DNA of 38,960 nt, taken from the NCBI GenBank assembly GCA_032718475.1, contig JAUCBJ010007976.1:1-38960 (forward strand). Reading direction: 5' to 3'. Positions within the stretch are counted from its first letter, which is position 1; each line of letters starts with the position of its first letter. The translations under genes were made by a program, and so were the position numbers. This document shows positions 10,701 through 19,505 of this stretch, piece by piece. The notes under the pieces are model-generated. The model had not been told where the DNA came from. It saw only the letters and a program-made list of their open reading frames with translations, and did no database searches. The stretch is from Nemertoderma westbladi. Lineage: Eukaryota > Xenacoelomorpha > Nemertodermatida > Nemertodermatidae.

Positions 10701-10896
10701 TTGGTTTGCCCTACTTTTTCATCAGCTGATATGAATGGTGATTTATAAACTATAATAATAATTTATGTATTCAATAATATTATAATCAGTAAATTGATTT
10801 TCCAGAATACTGCGCCTGGAGGAGGATAATGAAGTAAGAATGGGCGGCCTCATATTAGAAGAGCAGCAAGATAAGAAAACTCCATGTTGTACATAA
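4468..10896 (+). CDS. RASEF/Rab45-like large Rab GTPase, 3' part (six exons)
   Basis: Joining 4468-4704, 5236-5413, 7950-8079, 9968-10125, 10411-10661 and 10806-10896 gives one continuous frame of about 347 residues ending in TAA; all junctions are GT-AG and phases agree. The C-terminal half is a Rab GTPase: P-loop GDAAVGKS, a switch-I threonine in [16 protein letters not shown], the guanine-specificity NKTD and ETSA. The start [17 protein letters not shown] and '[10 protein letters not shown]' match RASEF best, with CRACR2A/Rab44 as relatives. The N-terminal ~138 residues are polar, Arg/Ser-rich and not recognised. RASEF proteins normally begin with EF hands and a coiled coil; these would lie upstream of the window, or this is a short form starting at the ATG at 4472. 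The end PCCT suggests CC-type prenylation. Large Rabs act in membrane traffic; that role is inferred from the family. Confidence 0.88.
5236..5413 (+). CDS. RASEF-like gene, exon B (linker)
   Basis: The acceptor is TTTTCTTGTAG and the donor is GAG/GTAAAT. It encodes [12 protein letters not shown]...KWRRGIE, a polar segment preceding the GTPase domain, and joins exon A in phase (AG|C). Confidence 0.75.
6097..7745. repeat. 44-bp minisatellite array, about 37-38 units, in intron B-C
   Basis: Tandem units of 44 bp contain in order CCACTCATTTACC, TACCGGTACACCC and AACCATACTCTCCAGCTG. Rare 32-bp units lack 12 bp (for example near 6610-6641 and 6950-6981). Marker variants recur at fixed distances: CCACCTGGCACTC at 6726, 7066, 7330 and 7594, i.e. 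spacings of 340, 264 and 264, equal to 7x44+32 and 6x44. This shows segmental amplification inside the array. Because 44 is not a multiple of 3, successive units are read in rotating frames. Confidence 0.97.
7950..8079 (+). CDS. RASEF-like gene, exon C (P-loop)
   Basis: The acceptor is TTTCCCAACAG and the donor is TTAG/GTAAGT. It encodes the start of the Rab fold, [20 protein letters not shown], through NSTL plus one base of Gly. The P-loop Lys and Ser are intact. Confidence 0.9.
8571..8607. repeat. G/C hairpin in RASEF-like intron C-D
   Basis: The arms TGGGGGTATGGGGGG and CCCCCCAGACCCCCA pair over 15 positions with one mismatch around a 7-nt loop. The preceding CAGGGGCGGTTTCA resembles a DNA-transposon terminus, so this may be a transposon end. 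Confidence 0.6.
8765..8971. mobile_element. MITE family 1, copy in RASEF-like intron C-D
   Basis: Terminal inverted repeats of about 26 bp, TAAAACGCG then ATCCGGATCCGGATTC, appear inverted at 8946-8971. The core (AAGGAGCAGGTTACAGTGGC, CCAAAACAATAAA, CAATAGAACAGGTTA) is shared with 16969-17216, although that copy has different termini. Confidence 0.75.
9525..9615. repeat. Degenerate AT-rich simple repeat
   Basis: Repeated TTATAATTATTAATTACTATTATAATTA-like phrases lie just upstream of exon D. I see no coding sequence. Confidence 0.6.
9968..10125 (+). CDS. RASEF-like gene, exon D (switch II)
   Basis: The acceptor is TTAACACAG and the donor is CAG/GTAAAT. It encodes [31 protein letters not shown] and [16 protein letters not shown]. 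The switch-II DTAGQE is intact. Confidence 0.93.
10411..10661 (+). CDS. RASEF-like gene, exon E (G4 and G5 boxes)
   Basis: The acceptor is TTGAATTTTAG and the donor is CCAG/GTTTGT. It begins SFLSVRNWV and contains the G4 motif CANKTDL and the G5 motif ETSAMDG. Between them is a Lys/Arg/Ser-rich insertion (about 15 residues, [14 protein letters not shown]) longer than in typical small Rabs. Confidence 0.93.
10806..10896 (+). CDS. RASEF-like gene, last exon
   Basis: The acceptor is TTGATTTTCCAG. It encodes the acidic tail [15 protein letters not shown] and ends KKTPCCT then TAA. The two cysteines near the end fit geranylgeranylation as in other Rabs (CCX as in CRACR2A-type tails). Confidence 0.88.
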
Positions 10897-13800
10897 GATG
10901 CCGGTACCGGTTGTTATTAGCTGATTAGGAATAGAATTACCAAGCGTTGGTAAACATCTAATCAAAATAGTATTATGTATTTTATCTATAATTTCTTAAT
11001 TAATGACATAATCGAATCAATCAAGAACGAACGGTTGATAATGAAAGTAATTTATTGATTGGTGCAAATTGAGAAAATTATTAATAGGCCTATATTAATT
11101 TTATGTTCAAATTCATCATTAGATTGTTTGAAAAATTATATAAATGATACATGGTGCGAGGAGTTTTGCGTCTCTAATCTGAAATATTTAAAAAAAATTG
11201 ATCAATAATATAATAATGCAGCCTTTATAGCAGCATTTATATGAAAATATTTGAAATACTTCAAATATTTGTTTTCAATATTATATAATAATATTTAATA
11301 TTTTTTAATATATTTATCATTTTTAAATCAGTATTTGTTAAGATTATTGCATATTGTAGATTTGCTGCGGTGCTGTGAAATTTCGTTGCCTCGGTGGTTT
11401 TGTTTAGAAGTTATGACATTTTCTCCATGTAGCTGATAACTGTATAGTACTTATTATTACAGATGATGCAACCAAAAATAGACGATAATAATACAATTTA
11501 TAACCTCCCTTATTTAAAAGGTGCATGATTTTGGTAACTAACTTGGCTCAACAGTCAGACATAAACTTACGAAAACCATGTTAAAGGTCTTATGGGCTAA
11601 AGTTAAAGTCGATGTAAAATGTCATATAGCCATGGTTTACATTAACTCCAATTCATTTAATGGTTTACATTGATAGAATGATTTCATACAATTGTATATA
11701 ACTTTAATAACGTTTATGGTATGTAATTATTTATTTACACAATTTCTGCACCTCATAGTCATACAGTAGGCCTAATTTATTATACTGTAATTGTATTACC
11801 CGCGAATGAGTCTGGCCGTAGGATATGTGTTGTAAACCGTGTATATATGTAGTGAGCCAATATGGATGTGTTTTGTTTTTTACTGTTATTTTCAATATTT
11901 AACGCATTTAATAAGAAATTACACATCAGAATAGCTTCTTTCTGTACGTAGCCCTACATTACAGACAGTTAATTTTCTCATTGTTTAATTTTCGTTAATT
12001 TTTAACACATTGTTATATTAGTACAGTATCATTGAATTTAATATTTAAGAATTTATCATTTATCAGTAGAATATACATTATTTTAGGAGGAATCTTAAAA
12101 ACGAATTCATTGGTAGTGAATGAGATACTAGAATATTGATTAATTTCTTTGAAAGAAAAAGTATGCAGGTTGGGTTGGTTAACTGTTAATCTTTAAGGGC
12201 AGTTGGGCTGATATATATATTTTTTAATTTTTAATTATTTTAATTTCCACTTTACTGAACGTCCCAGAGGGAGTTTTTAAGTTTATAATTATTTGAATTA
12301 ATAATTATCTTTTTATTCCTAAATTACATCATTCTACTAACGTATTTCTTTTTTGTATTTTTATGTTATTGTTAATTATTTTCGGTTTAGAATTATGTTA
12401 ATCGAAATATTATAGTGACTACCATGTTCTGTTCAGACTGGCCTTATTGAATAATATCACCTATAGTTACGCAGTTATAATAGGAAGATTCCAGACCGCA
12501 CCTTCGTACTTACTATGTTTGTTGCCTTTGTTGCTGTTGTGATAATTGATTGTGTTAATTTATTATATTTTTATTGTATGCGTTTCAAATTTTCGTGTTT
12601 TCGAATTGCAGAAACGTGAATATAATATCGTAATAGATTACAAAAATACGCCGAACTTATTTGAATTTTTCCAGTTTACCATATTATTTTATTCAACGAA
12701 TACCGTGTTTGATAAAATATTACTATAATAAAATAGAGTAAAATGTTAAAATCCTTCAAAAATATATATTGGAATTAGTTCGTAAATAACCTTAACAGAG
12801 ATTGCAGATCTCTACTTACTGCGATGAGTATTTGGTTGATATTGTCGTTGGTCTGTGATTAATTACCATTTGTCTTCTCCGTTTGCTATACCAATAATAT
12901 AAAAACGTATTGACATATCCATAATAATATATTTGGTGAAGTATTTCAGTATATTTTTATACGTCCTTATATTAATTTGTATTATATTGCCTTATTATTC
13001 TTCATTAATAATAATTGTAATATTTACGTTTATATTTAATTTACTCTGTAATATTTAATAAGACGGCAATATTAATTTATGTAAAATAAATATATCGGTT
13101 TTGTTAATTTGTGTTCAATATTGAAGTTATTTTAATTTTAATGTTAAATTAAGAGACTGATGATTTGCAATATATAATGTACACACATGTTTGGAGGTTA
13201 CATGTGGGCCAATGTACAGTATACAATAAGTAAAATAGTGTGTATCAAATGGTGTATTAAACTGCATCACCATTATTAGTGTGTAGGCCGTAGGGGTCTC
13301 CCTATAGCTGTCAAGTTGAGATCCGTGCGGATATTTTAATTCCAGTGGATTCTCAAAAGTCATTTTGCTGTTGGATTGGATATTGCCATTAACCCAGACA
13401 ATACTGATGTAAAACCTGTCGATTACATCTTAAATAAAAGGCAAATAAAAGGTAAATGTACTGCATTATGTCGGCATTATTGGTTGGTATGGGTGGCTAT
13501 CGGTATGGATACCTAATGTATAAATATTCCTGGTGTTTATGTCAACACCGACAATGTTAAGAACAAAGCCATGATATTTCGAATTCTTAATAACAATTAC
13601 AAATAACATTTAACAATAACATTAGGCCTACATTCTATAACAAAGACCCGTAGTGAGCGAATAAAATAATAGGTTACCTACACGTTGGGTTCATGACGAG
13701 TGGAAATTGATCGTGTAATATAACTTAAATCAAAAGCACGGCGTTCCTCCACTTCCTTAGCCTCTATGACAATGTTTTTATGTTATGATCTAATATTGGG

Positions 13801-13940
13801 GCGAATTTCTCTCGGCCTAAAGTGGATTTGTATGATATACAAGCGCGAAATTGCGCAAAGGTCCGCGTCTACTAGCGTATGAACTGTCTCCTTGAATGTC
13901 TTACTACCAATTACTTACTACGTCTTACTACAACAAAAAA
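10897..13940. other. AT-rich 3' flank of the RASEF-like gene
   Basis: No gene is supported. The first AATAAA I see downstream is at 12727-12732, so a long 3' UTR is possible but unproved. The sequence is mostly A/T with occasional AGGCCTA phrases. Short open frames near 12546 and 13127 have no protein-like features. Confidence 0.4.
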
Positions 13941-13942
13941 CA

Positions 13943-14017
13943 TTCACCGGAATGGGGGATTGAACACGGTACCTTGAGATTCCAAGTCGCATGCTCTGCC
14001 AACTGAGCCACAAGGGC
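13943..14017 (-). repeat. tRNA-like element (Lys/Pro-like head)
   Basis: Read on the minus strand: box A TGGCTCAGTTGGCAGAGCA, an anticodon-like arm with loop CTTGGAA (TGG), and box B GTGTTCAATCCC. The D-arm is good, but the T-stem pairs poorly and the acceptor stem does not close. It is most likely a tRNA-derived SINE head or tRNA pseudogene. Confidence 0.55.
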
Positions 14018-14895
14018 CGTATCAATCCTTAATACCAAAATCTAACGAGAAATGAACAACACCAATAACGGAGTGAATACTAGAGGTCTCGCTACGCGGA
14101 CCTAATAACGGTATTTAAAGTGTATAATTCTATAATGATGTACAGTGTGTATGTAAGGTTTCTTGCAGCAAATAATACATTTTAACTGTAATAAGTATTA
14201 TAATAAGCAGACAAGTTTATAATGAACTGATGAATAGATATAGGATAGCGCTATTAATTTGCACCCACTAGGACTACTGTACGGGCCATCTTCAGGCAAT
14301 AAATGTAAACAAAATCACGAATAAATTATCTAGTCCTAAAAAAACTAAGAAGACACTTGGTAACAAATACAAATAAGTTTTATGTATCTAATCTACTGTA
14401 CATTATTATTGGTCAATAGGTGGTCGACTGGGTCGCTCCGTGAGATAAGAGCGTAAATAACCAACTAACTACCAACTACAACCACCAACTAAAGACGCCA
14501 ACTTCGTGGGGAGCCTAACGAAATGAGACTATGCCAATAACTTTGTCAAATTTGAAACTGTCGAGTTGAAAATCTGTTGGCGTCAAGAGGATCAAAACTT
14601 GAGATTTTTGAAAGAATTTAAGACACCATCAGTTCAATAGTCTCCCGCAAGATACATACATACATGTCTAATCCTTAATTGTCATCCCATTCCTTTGCTT
14701 TATACCGTTCAAGTTGAAACTTGTCAGATGTGTTCTAGAACACAGCCAGCGTGTTTGTGGTTATGGTAATCATTCCACAGTGCTCTAGTTTGTCACTAGA
14801 GGCGTGAGGAGAGATGTCTGAAAATGATAAACTTCTCACATTTCAGTGAATTTAATATGTTTAAACTGCATCTTGGTATATATGTATGTAATAAA
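14018..14895. other. Intergenic sequence, nothing recognised
   Basis: Mixed AT-rich sequence without a supported gene or clear repeat family. It ends where similarity to LINE B begins. Confidence 0.35.
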
Positions 14896-15142
14896 CCAAA
14901 TGCCGCGCACAAGATTGTGCACAGGTTGGTCCACACGGCGAAAACAATGTGGAGGCGATTTTGTTCTAGTGTCAAGCTTGGAGGAACCAATGGGACACCT
15001 CCAATGTTATACAGTGTCTGGGACATTGTACTTGACACAGTGAACCCGGCGTAGCATTCTTGTGAATGTGCCATCCATACATTTGGTGTCCTCAGCAGTT
15101 AGAGCCCAGCATGGACTCCCATAGAGGAGTACTGGAACTACT

Positions 15143-15156
15143 GCTGCTCTAAATAA
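15143..15156. repeat. Target-site duplication, left, of SINE 1
   Basis: GCTGCTCTAAATAA occurs here and again at 15393-15406. The uninterrupted LINE B copy B3 carries this site once (near 23734-23747), confirming the insertion. Confidence 0.9.
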
Positions 15157-15392
15157 GCAAAAAGCAAGCAAACAGTCGGCCGAAGCCGGAGGCGACCCGA
15201 AAGCTCCTCTTTCGATAGCTGCTGTGGGCGCTACTTCTATCCCAAGATTTGCTCCCAGTTATTTAACTGGTACTCATTTTATCGACCCCAGTGGATGAAA
15301 GGCTGAGTGGACCCTGGCGGGGCTGAACCTACAACCATTAGATTGCAGGCCCGGCGCTCAACCAACTGAGCTACCCCGCCTTCTCGTACCCC
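15157..15392 (-). mobile_element. tRNA-derived SINE 1, nested in LINE B
   Basis: The minus-strand 5' region has GGCGGGGTAGCTCAGTTGG (box A) followed by GGTTGTAGGTTCAGCCCCGCC, so the tRNA-like head even closes its acceptor stem (GGCGGGG/CCCCGCC). A conserved body with CATTTTATCGACC and GTGGATGAAAGGC (plus-strand reading) is shared with SINE 2 at 32878-33132. It is flanked by a perfect 14-bp duplication. The 3' end is a short GCTTGCTTTTTGC tail rather than long poly-A. Confidence 0.88.
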
Positions 15393-15540
15393 GCTGCTCT
15401 AAATAATCGGACCTTAAGTTTCCGATTCATTATATGTGACTTCCAAATCCTGGAAAGCCTATCCTATTCAAGGCTGCCCATGCCTTTCCCTTACGTTTTC
15501 GAAGGCATCAGGATCCAAGATCCCAGGTTACATGGGCAGA

Positions 15541-16178
15541 AATGAAAACCTTCATTCCTTTTGTATTATTGTATATTATCCTTTCTTCCTGATTGATAAC
15601 TGGCAAATAACATATTCTAGACCTCAAACTGCGTTTTTGTGGGGTCTTAAATCGTCAGCTGATACCCAGTCTGCCGCTTAGGGAGTAAAAGTAGCCATCA
15701 TCTGCTTATATTTTGTTTGTTTATTATAATTATTATGTAAAATATATACACAATAATTACATAAAGCTTGACATTTATAATGGATTATACAATTCATTCT
15801 CCAAGTTCCAAAAAAAATAAGAAAAATCGATTGAAACTAATAATTAATATTATGCAGGTGATTTACTTGATGTTAGGACAATTGCAACCCATGATTTTGG
15901 GAAAAATTTATGGGTCGCAATTGTCCGGATCCAGATAAAAAGATGTAATTATATCATTGGTAAATAGCATTGTATCGTTGTATATCATAATTACGGCATT
16001 AAGTTTAACAAGTAGTAATGTTAATAGTTATTGGTATGTTGAAATATAAATATGCTAATCAGAATTAGTCAACTCCTAGCGGTTCATCTGCACACATTAT
16101 AAAGTGCCGTTTGGCCGTAGACGTGTTGAACGAGTTCGCATTATGGGTGCTGGGGGTTGTGGACAACGTAATGACCTA
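15541..16178. other. Intergenic AT-rich sequence
   Basis: No gene is seen. 15880-15930 contains a short imperfect inverted pair (GACAATTGCAACCCAT and ATGGGTCGCAATTGTC). Confidence 0.4.
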
Positions 16179-16437
16179 CTACTACTAGGATCGGCATGCT
16201 GCATTGCAGCTGCATTTTTAAGAATGCTGTGCCGGCTTATCGACAAATCGCACCGCCACAACTCCCTATCACCCATGACATTTGCTAGATCATCCGCATC
16301 TTCAAGGCCAGTGTCCTTTAAGATGCGTCTCAAGAAAGTCATGGGCTGTCCACCATGCTTATTCACTCCATGAGGCTGTCAAGGTACAAGACTATGCACT
16401 GGCTGGTCCTCACGGCGAAAGCAATGTCCTGCACGTA
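16179..16437 (-). mobile_element. LINE B 3'-end copy (B2), 5' truncated
   Basis: Closely similar to 23270-23525. In the minus frame it encodes the element's C-terminus (NKHGGQPMTFLRRILKDTGL, ADDLANVMGDRELWR). The 3' terminus runs through GCAGCTGCAATGCAGCATG into a (TAG)n-like tail at 16178-16190, the same end as in copies B3 and B4. Confidence 0.85.
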
Positions 16438-16643
16438 ATGACCACTCACTGTCTAAACAAACACTATATAACAATAGGCTAACATAAGCTACACTGTTAG
16501 TGTGCGTGAGTTCCTGCAGCTTTTATTTGTTTGTGGCTGCCTCTGGCTATGTTTGTGGCAGGAATGTTTGAACGCTTATAAGTCAGTCAATCAAGGATGA
16601 AATGGAACCAAACTTGGTACACATGTAGTCTATAAAAAATTTT

Positions 16644-16844
16644 GAAATTCTACACACAGACAGACTTCTACAGTTCCCCTGTCTGCCGCTAGGGGGCGAA
16701 TTAACAGAAACGTAAAAATAGCTGTAATTATAGAACCAACGATCAGATTCATCTGAAATTTAGTAGTAGTTACCTAAGAGCATTGCTTAATTAGAAATTC
16801 TACAGAGACTTTTACAGTTCCTGTCTGCCGCTAGTGGGGAATTG
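16644..16844. repeat. Two ~50-bp repeats with CTCF-like CCGCTAGGGGGCG motif
   Basis: 16644-16701 and 16794-16844 share AAATTCTACA, ACAGTTC and CTGTCTGCCGCTAG. The first holds CCGCTAGGGGGCGA, a close match to the known CTCF core; the second is CCGCTAGTGGGGA. The unit may be part of an unclassified repeat. Confidence 0.5.
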
Positions 16845-16968
16845 TTAAAGCTCCAGTTCAACGTGCTTAGTACGGTTTAATAAACAATAAATTAATTATT
16901 TTATTCAATACAGTAATTATAACAGTAAAATGCAATGTATTCTATTTTTTAGTAAAATCAAGAGACAG

Positions 16969-17216
16969 GAGGGGGGTGGGACTGGACGCAAATCCCATCT
17001 TGGCGAATTAATATCCCGCCTCAATATTAATTTCTCAATTTTGGGAAAGGAGCAGGTTACAGTGGCACGTTATTTTAACCAAAACAATAAAGTAAACACA
17101 ATAGAACAGGTTACAGTTTTATTTTTGAGAGTAATCAGCTGTTGTTATTTGCGTCCAATTTCCCCTGGAGAGGGATTAATTTTTATTGCGTCCAGTCCCC
17201 CCCCCCCCCCCCCCCC
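16969..17216. mobile_element. MITE family 1, copy with poly-C terminus
   Basis: The left end GGGGGGTGGGACTGGACGCAA is inverted at the right end as TTGCGTCCAGTCCCCCC, which continues into a C20 tract (17197-17216). The core GGAGCAGGTTACAGTGGCACG and CCAAAACAATAAA is shared with 8765-8971. Length is about 248 bp with no coding capacity. No unambiguous target duplication is visible. Confidence 0.8.
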
Positions 17217-17369
17217 TATCTTGAAATCAAATACCAAAAATATATTTATTATATGAACAATCTATTTGGAAATTGTAAGTTCGGCCTATCTCTTTACCAT
17301 AAGCTCAGTATCTTTATCTGGTGTGTTTTTATTATTTTACCAATTATTTAATACGTTTGATAGAATTGA

Positions 17370-17699
17370 ACAACACCGCCCAACACAACCAACTCTCTAT
17401 CCGCCTCGAGCTGTCGAGCATCGAGAATACGAGAAACTCGATCGAAATACCTGCTTATCCCAGTAGTATCCATCCGTAGTCACCGGACCGCTGCGGTTTA
17501 CTCACGTAGAACAGTAGAATTCCCGCAGCTTTCGACCCAATTCGACAACGAATTCGCTTCACACTTTCACGTCGCAGAGAACGTAATCCAGTGCGATACA
17601 AGTATGCCCGACGTTCAACCATTTCCCCCAGGCGATACCAGGATCCGGGCCGCCGCTAAACCCAGATCGCAATCCTCGTCGATTCGTCCAGTCGTCGAC
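17370..17699 (+). CDS. Possible CpG-rich exon of an unidentified gene
   Basis: A plus frame is open from just after a TGA at 17367 to a TAA at 17709 and includes a good donor, GAC/GTAAGT, at 17699/17700. The stretch is markedly CpG-rich against its AT-rich surroundings. The internal ATG at 17604 would begin MPDVQPFPPGDTRIR. The upstream part is Ser/Arg-rich. I recognise no domain. The acceptor is unclear and a matching downstream exon was not found, so it could instead be a promoter CpG island or old repeat. Confidence 0.3.
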
Positions 17700-17711
17700 G
17701 TAAGTCAGTAA

Positions 17712-18779
17712 GTGGGACTCTTCCCACCGCACTCCAAGGTGGGTGACCGGAGTGAGGCATGAGGAACTTGGCAGTGGCCCGCATTACGATCTGACCGACC
17801 GCCGTATTCCCAGTGTCTGAGTGTAGTAAATACCCAAATAGAATCGTACTGACAAACAAGCAATTCCGTAGCACTGCGTAGTATTCCCCCATGAATCACC
17901 TCTTGAAGCAACTCGGCTGCTCGGGTCCAGATACATCGGACTGTCGGGAGCGTTTCAGACAGTAATGGCAGAATGGAGCGGCATTTGCGAATATTTCCAA
18001 TGGTTTTATAATAAATAAGGGGATTAAATGCTAAAACAAATGGATTATTCCTAACCCCACCCCAATACAGCAGTATACCTAACAGTATATAGCTTGTACC
18101 ACAGTACCATAATCTGATAATCAGCACAGTCAGCCTACGCTAATTTCACAGCAAAGTCCTTGTCATGGCCTGTGTGTAGTAGGCCATGGGTGGTACCTAC
18201 GGTGCGCACTACAACTGACAACGGCAGTACAGCAATACGGTGTACCGTGCCAATGCAGCAATGACTGAATGATTAGCGGTAACTATCTAAACTATTATAT
18301 TATTATTACCGGTGCCGGTACTGGGCTAATTAGGCCTAAACTTTAATCACCGCAAGGGTTGCCGGGGTTAATTAGATTACATGATATGGCATGTCTGCAG
18401 TGTATGGTACCGGCTGACCAGTATTGCAGTATTGACTGATTGCAGGATTCTCGATTCAGGGATTGAGTACAGCCTGACAGTACCGGTACACATGGTACAT
18501 GCAGACAACCCCAATGTATTGCAAAATTTGTCAGAAATCAGCTGATTTATCCTACAGTAATAATAATTTAACGCATTTTAAATTTGGATAAATAAATTTA
18601 TTATAACTGCAATAACAGTTACACTGATGCTGCACGAAGACCCCACGCAAATTCTACTTGGAAAATTTTCAAACTTTTGCCAAACAACATGTGTACCAAG
18701 TTTGGATAGATTTCATCAAGGATTGGCCGAGTTATTAACGTTTAAAATAAAATACTGAAAAAAACGCGACAGAACGACA
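17712..18779. other. Mixed CpG-rich then AT-rich sequence, no gene supported
   Basis: 17750-17960 remains CpG-rich. A 140-codon minus frame spans 17705-18127 (ending in LECGGKSPTY); its composition is not clearly protein-like and I found no motif. 18680-18800 contains TGTACCAAGTTTGG, GGCCGAGTTATTAACG and a CGACAGAACGACAGAACGACAGG run, a phrase set typical of transposon 3' regions. Confidence 0.35.
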
Positions 18780-18893
18780 GAACGACAGGTTGATTAATGG
18801 TACCCCTACGCTAAGGCTCACTCACTTCGTGGCTCGCCCCACATTGCACACGGAGGTGAGATTTAACTGCAGATTTAAAAGAATGTTGATTAT

Positions 18894-19505
18894 CTAGGTT
18901 TTTAATTTCATTTGGCAGAGCGTTCCAATTTTTAATGCCGTTAAAAAAGAAAGTATCAGATTTGAAGGATTTACAATTCGGGAGGAAGAAGTTTGAAGCA
19001 CTAGCTCTGGTACTATAAGAGTGTGATCACGTACTCTGTTGAATTTTTGTTTTAGGTAATTGGGGCATTTACCATTATACACTTTATGCACATGGTTAAG
19101 GCGTAGCTGCTTAACTCTACTATCTAAGTTAAGTAGTCCAGATTCAGAAAAGTCATCTGGAGTTAGGTGGTGCCCAGGTTTGTAGTCTTTAATAAATCGT
19201 ACTACTTTATTCTGAGCTACTTGTATTTTACATTTAAGCTGTTTGGTTAAGCCTTCATACCAAGAAGAGCATGCATGCATACTGCATAGTCCATGTGACA
19301 CTGTATTAAAGAAGAGCAAAGTAACTTGCGGGAGTCGGTAATTAAACTATTTTTATTTCTGTATAGAAACCTAAGCCTACTGTTAACTTTCGAGAAAATA
19401 TTTTTCACTGTGCTTTCTCCTGATAAGCAGTTATCCAATGTGGCGCCTAAATATTTAACTTCCTTTTTATTTTCAATCTTATGTCCATTACTAGTGACTT
19501 CAAAC
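18894..19505 (-). pseudogene. LINE A C-terminal region
   Basis: One frame gives [20 protein letters not shown] then YLGATLDNCLSG down to HMDYA. After an 11-nt insertion (GTATGCATGCA near 19270-19283, which creates nested ATGCAT repeats) the frame shifts and continues CSSWYEGLTKQLK to the C-terminus, SFLTALKIGTLCQMKLKT. Confidence 0.8.

Larger units (their letters stand above)
14896..15540 (-). mobile_element. LINE B fragment (copy B1), split by a SINE
   Basis: 14896-15142 and 15407-15540 align in order and orientation with 23475-23880 of copy B3 (shared GGAGGCGATTTTGTTCTAGT, CATTCTTGTGAATGTGCCAT, ACTTCCAAATCCTGGAAAGC). The copy has lost both ends of the element. Its coding potential is broken. 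Confidence 0.85.

Noticed and set aside
17705-18127. 140-codon minus-strand frame
   Set aside because: No recognisable domain, overlaps a CpG-rich segment where several frames are open, and no splice or start context supports it.
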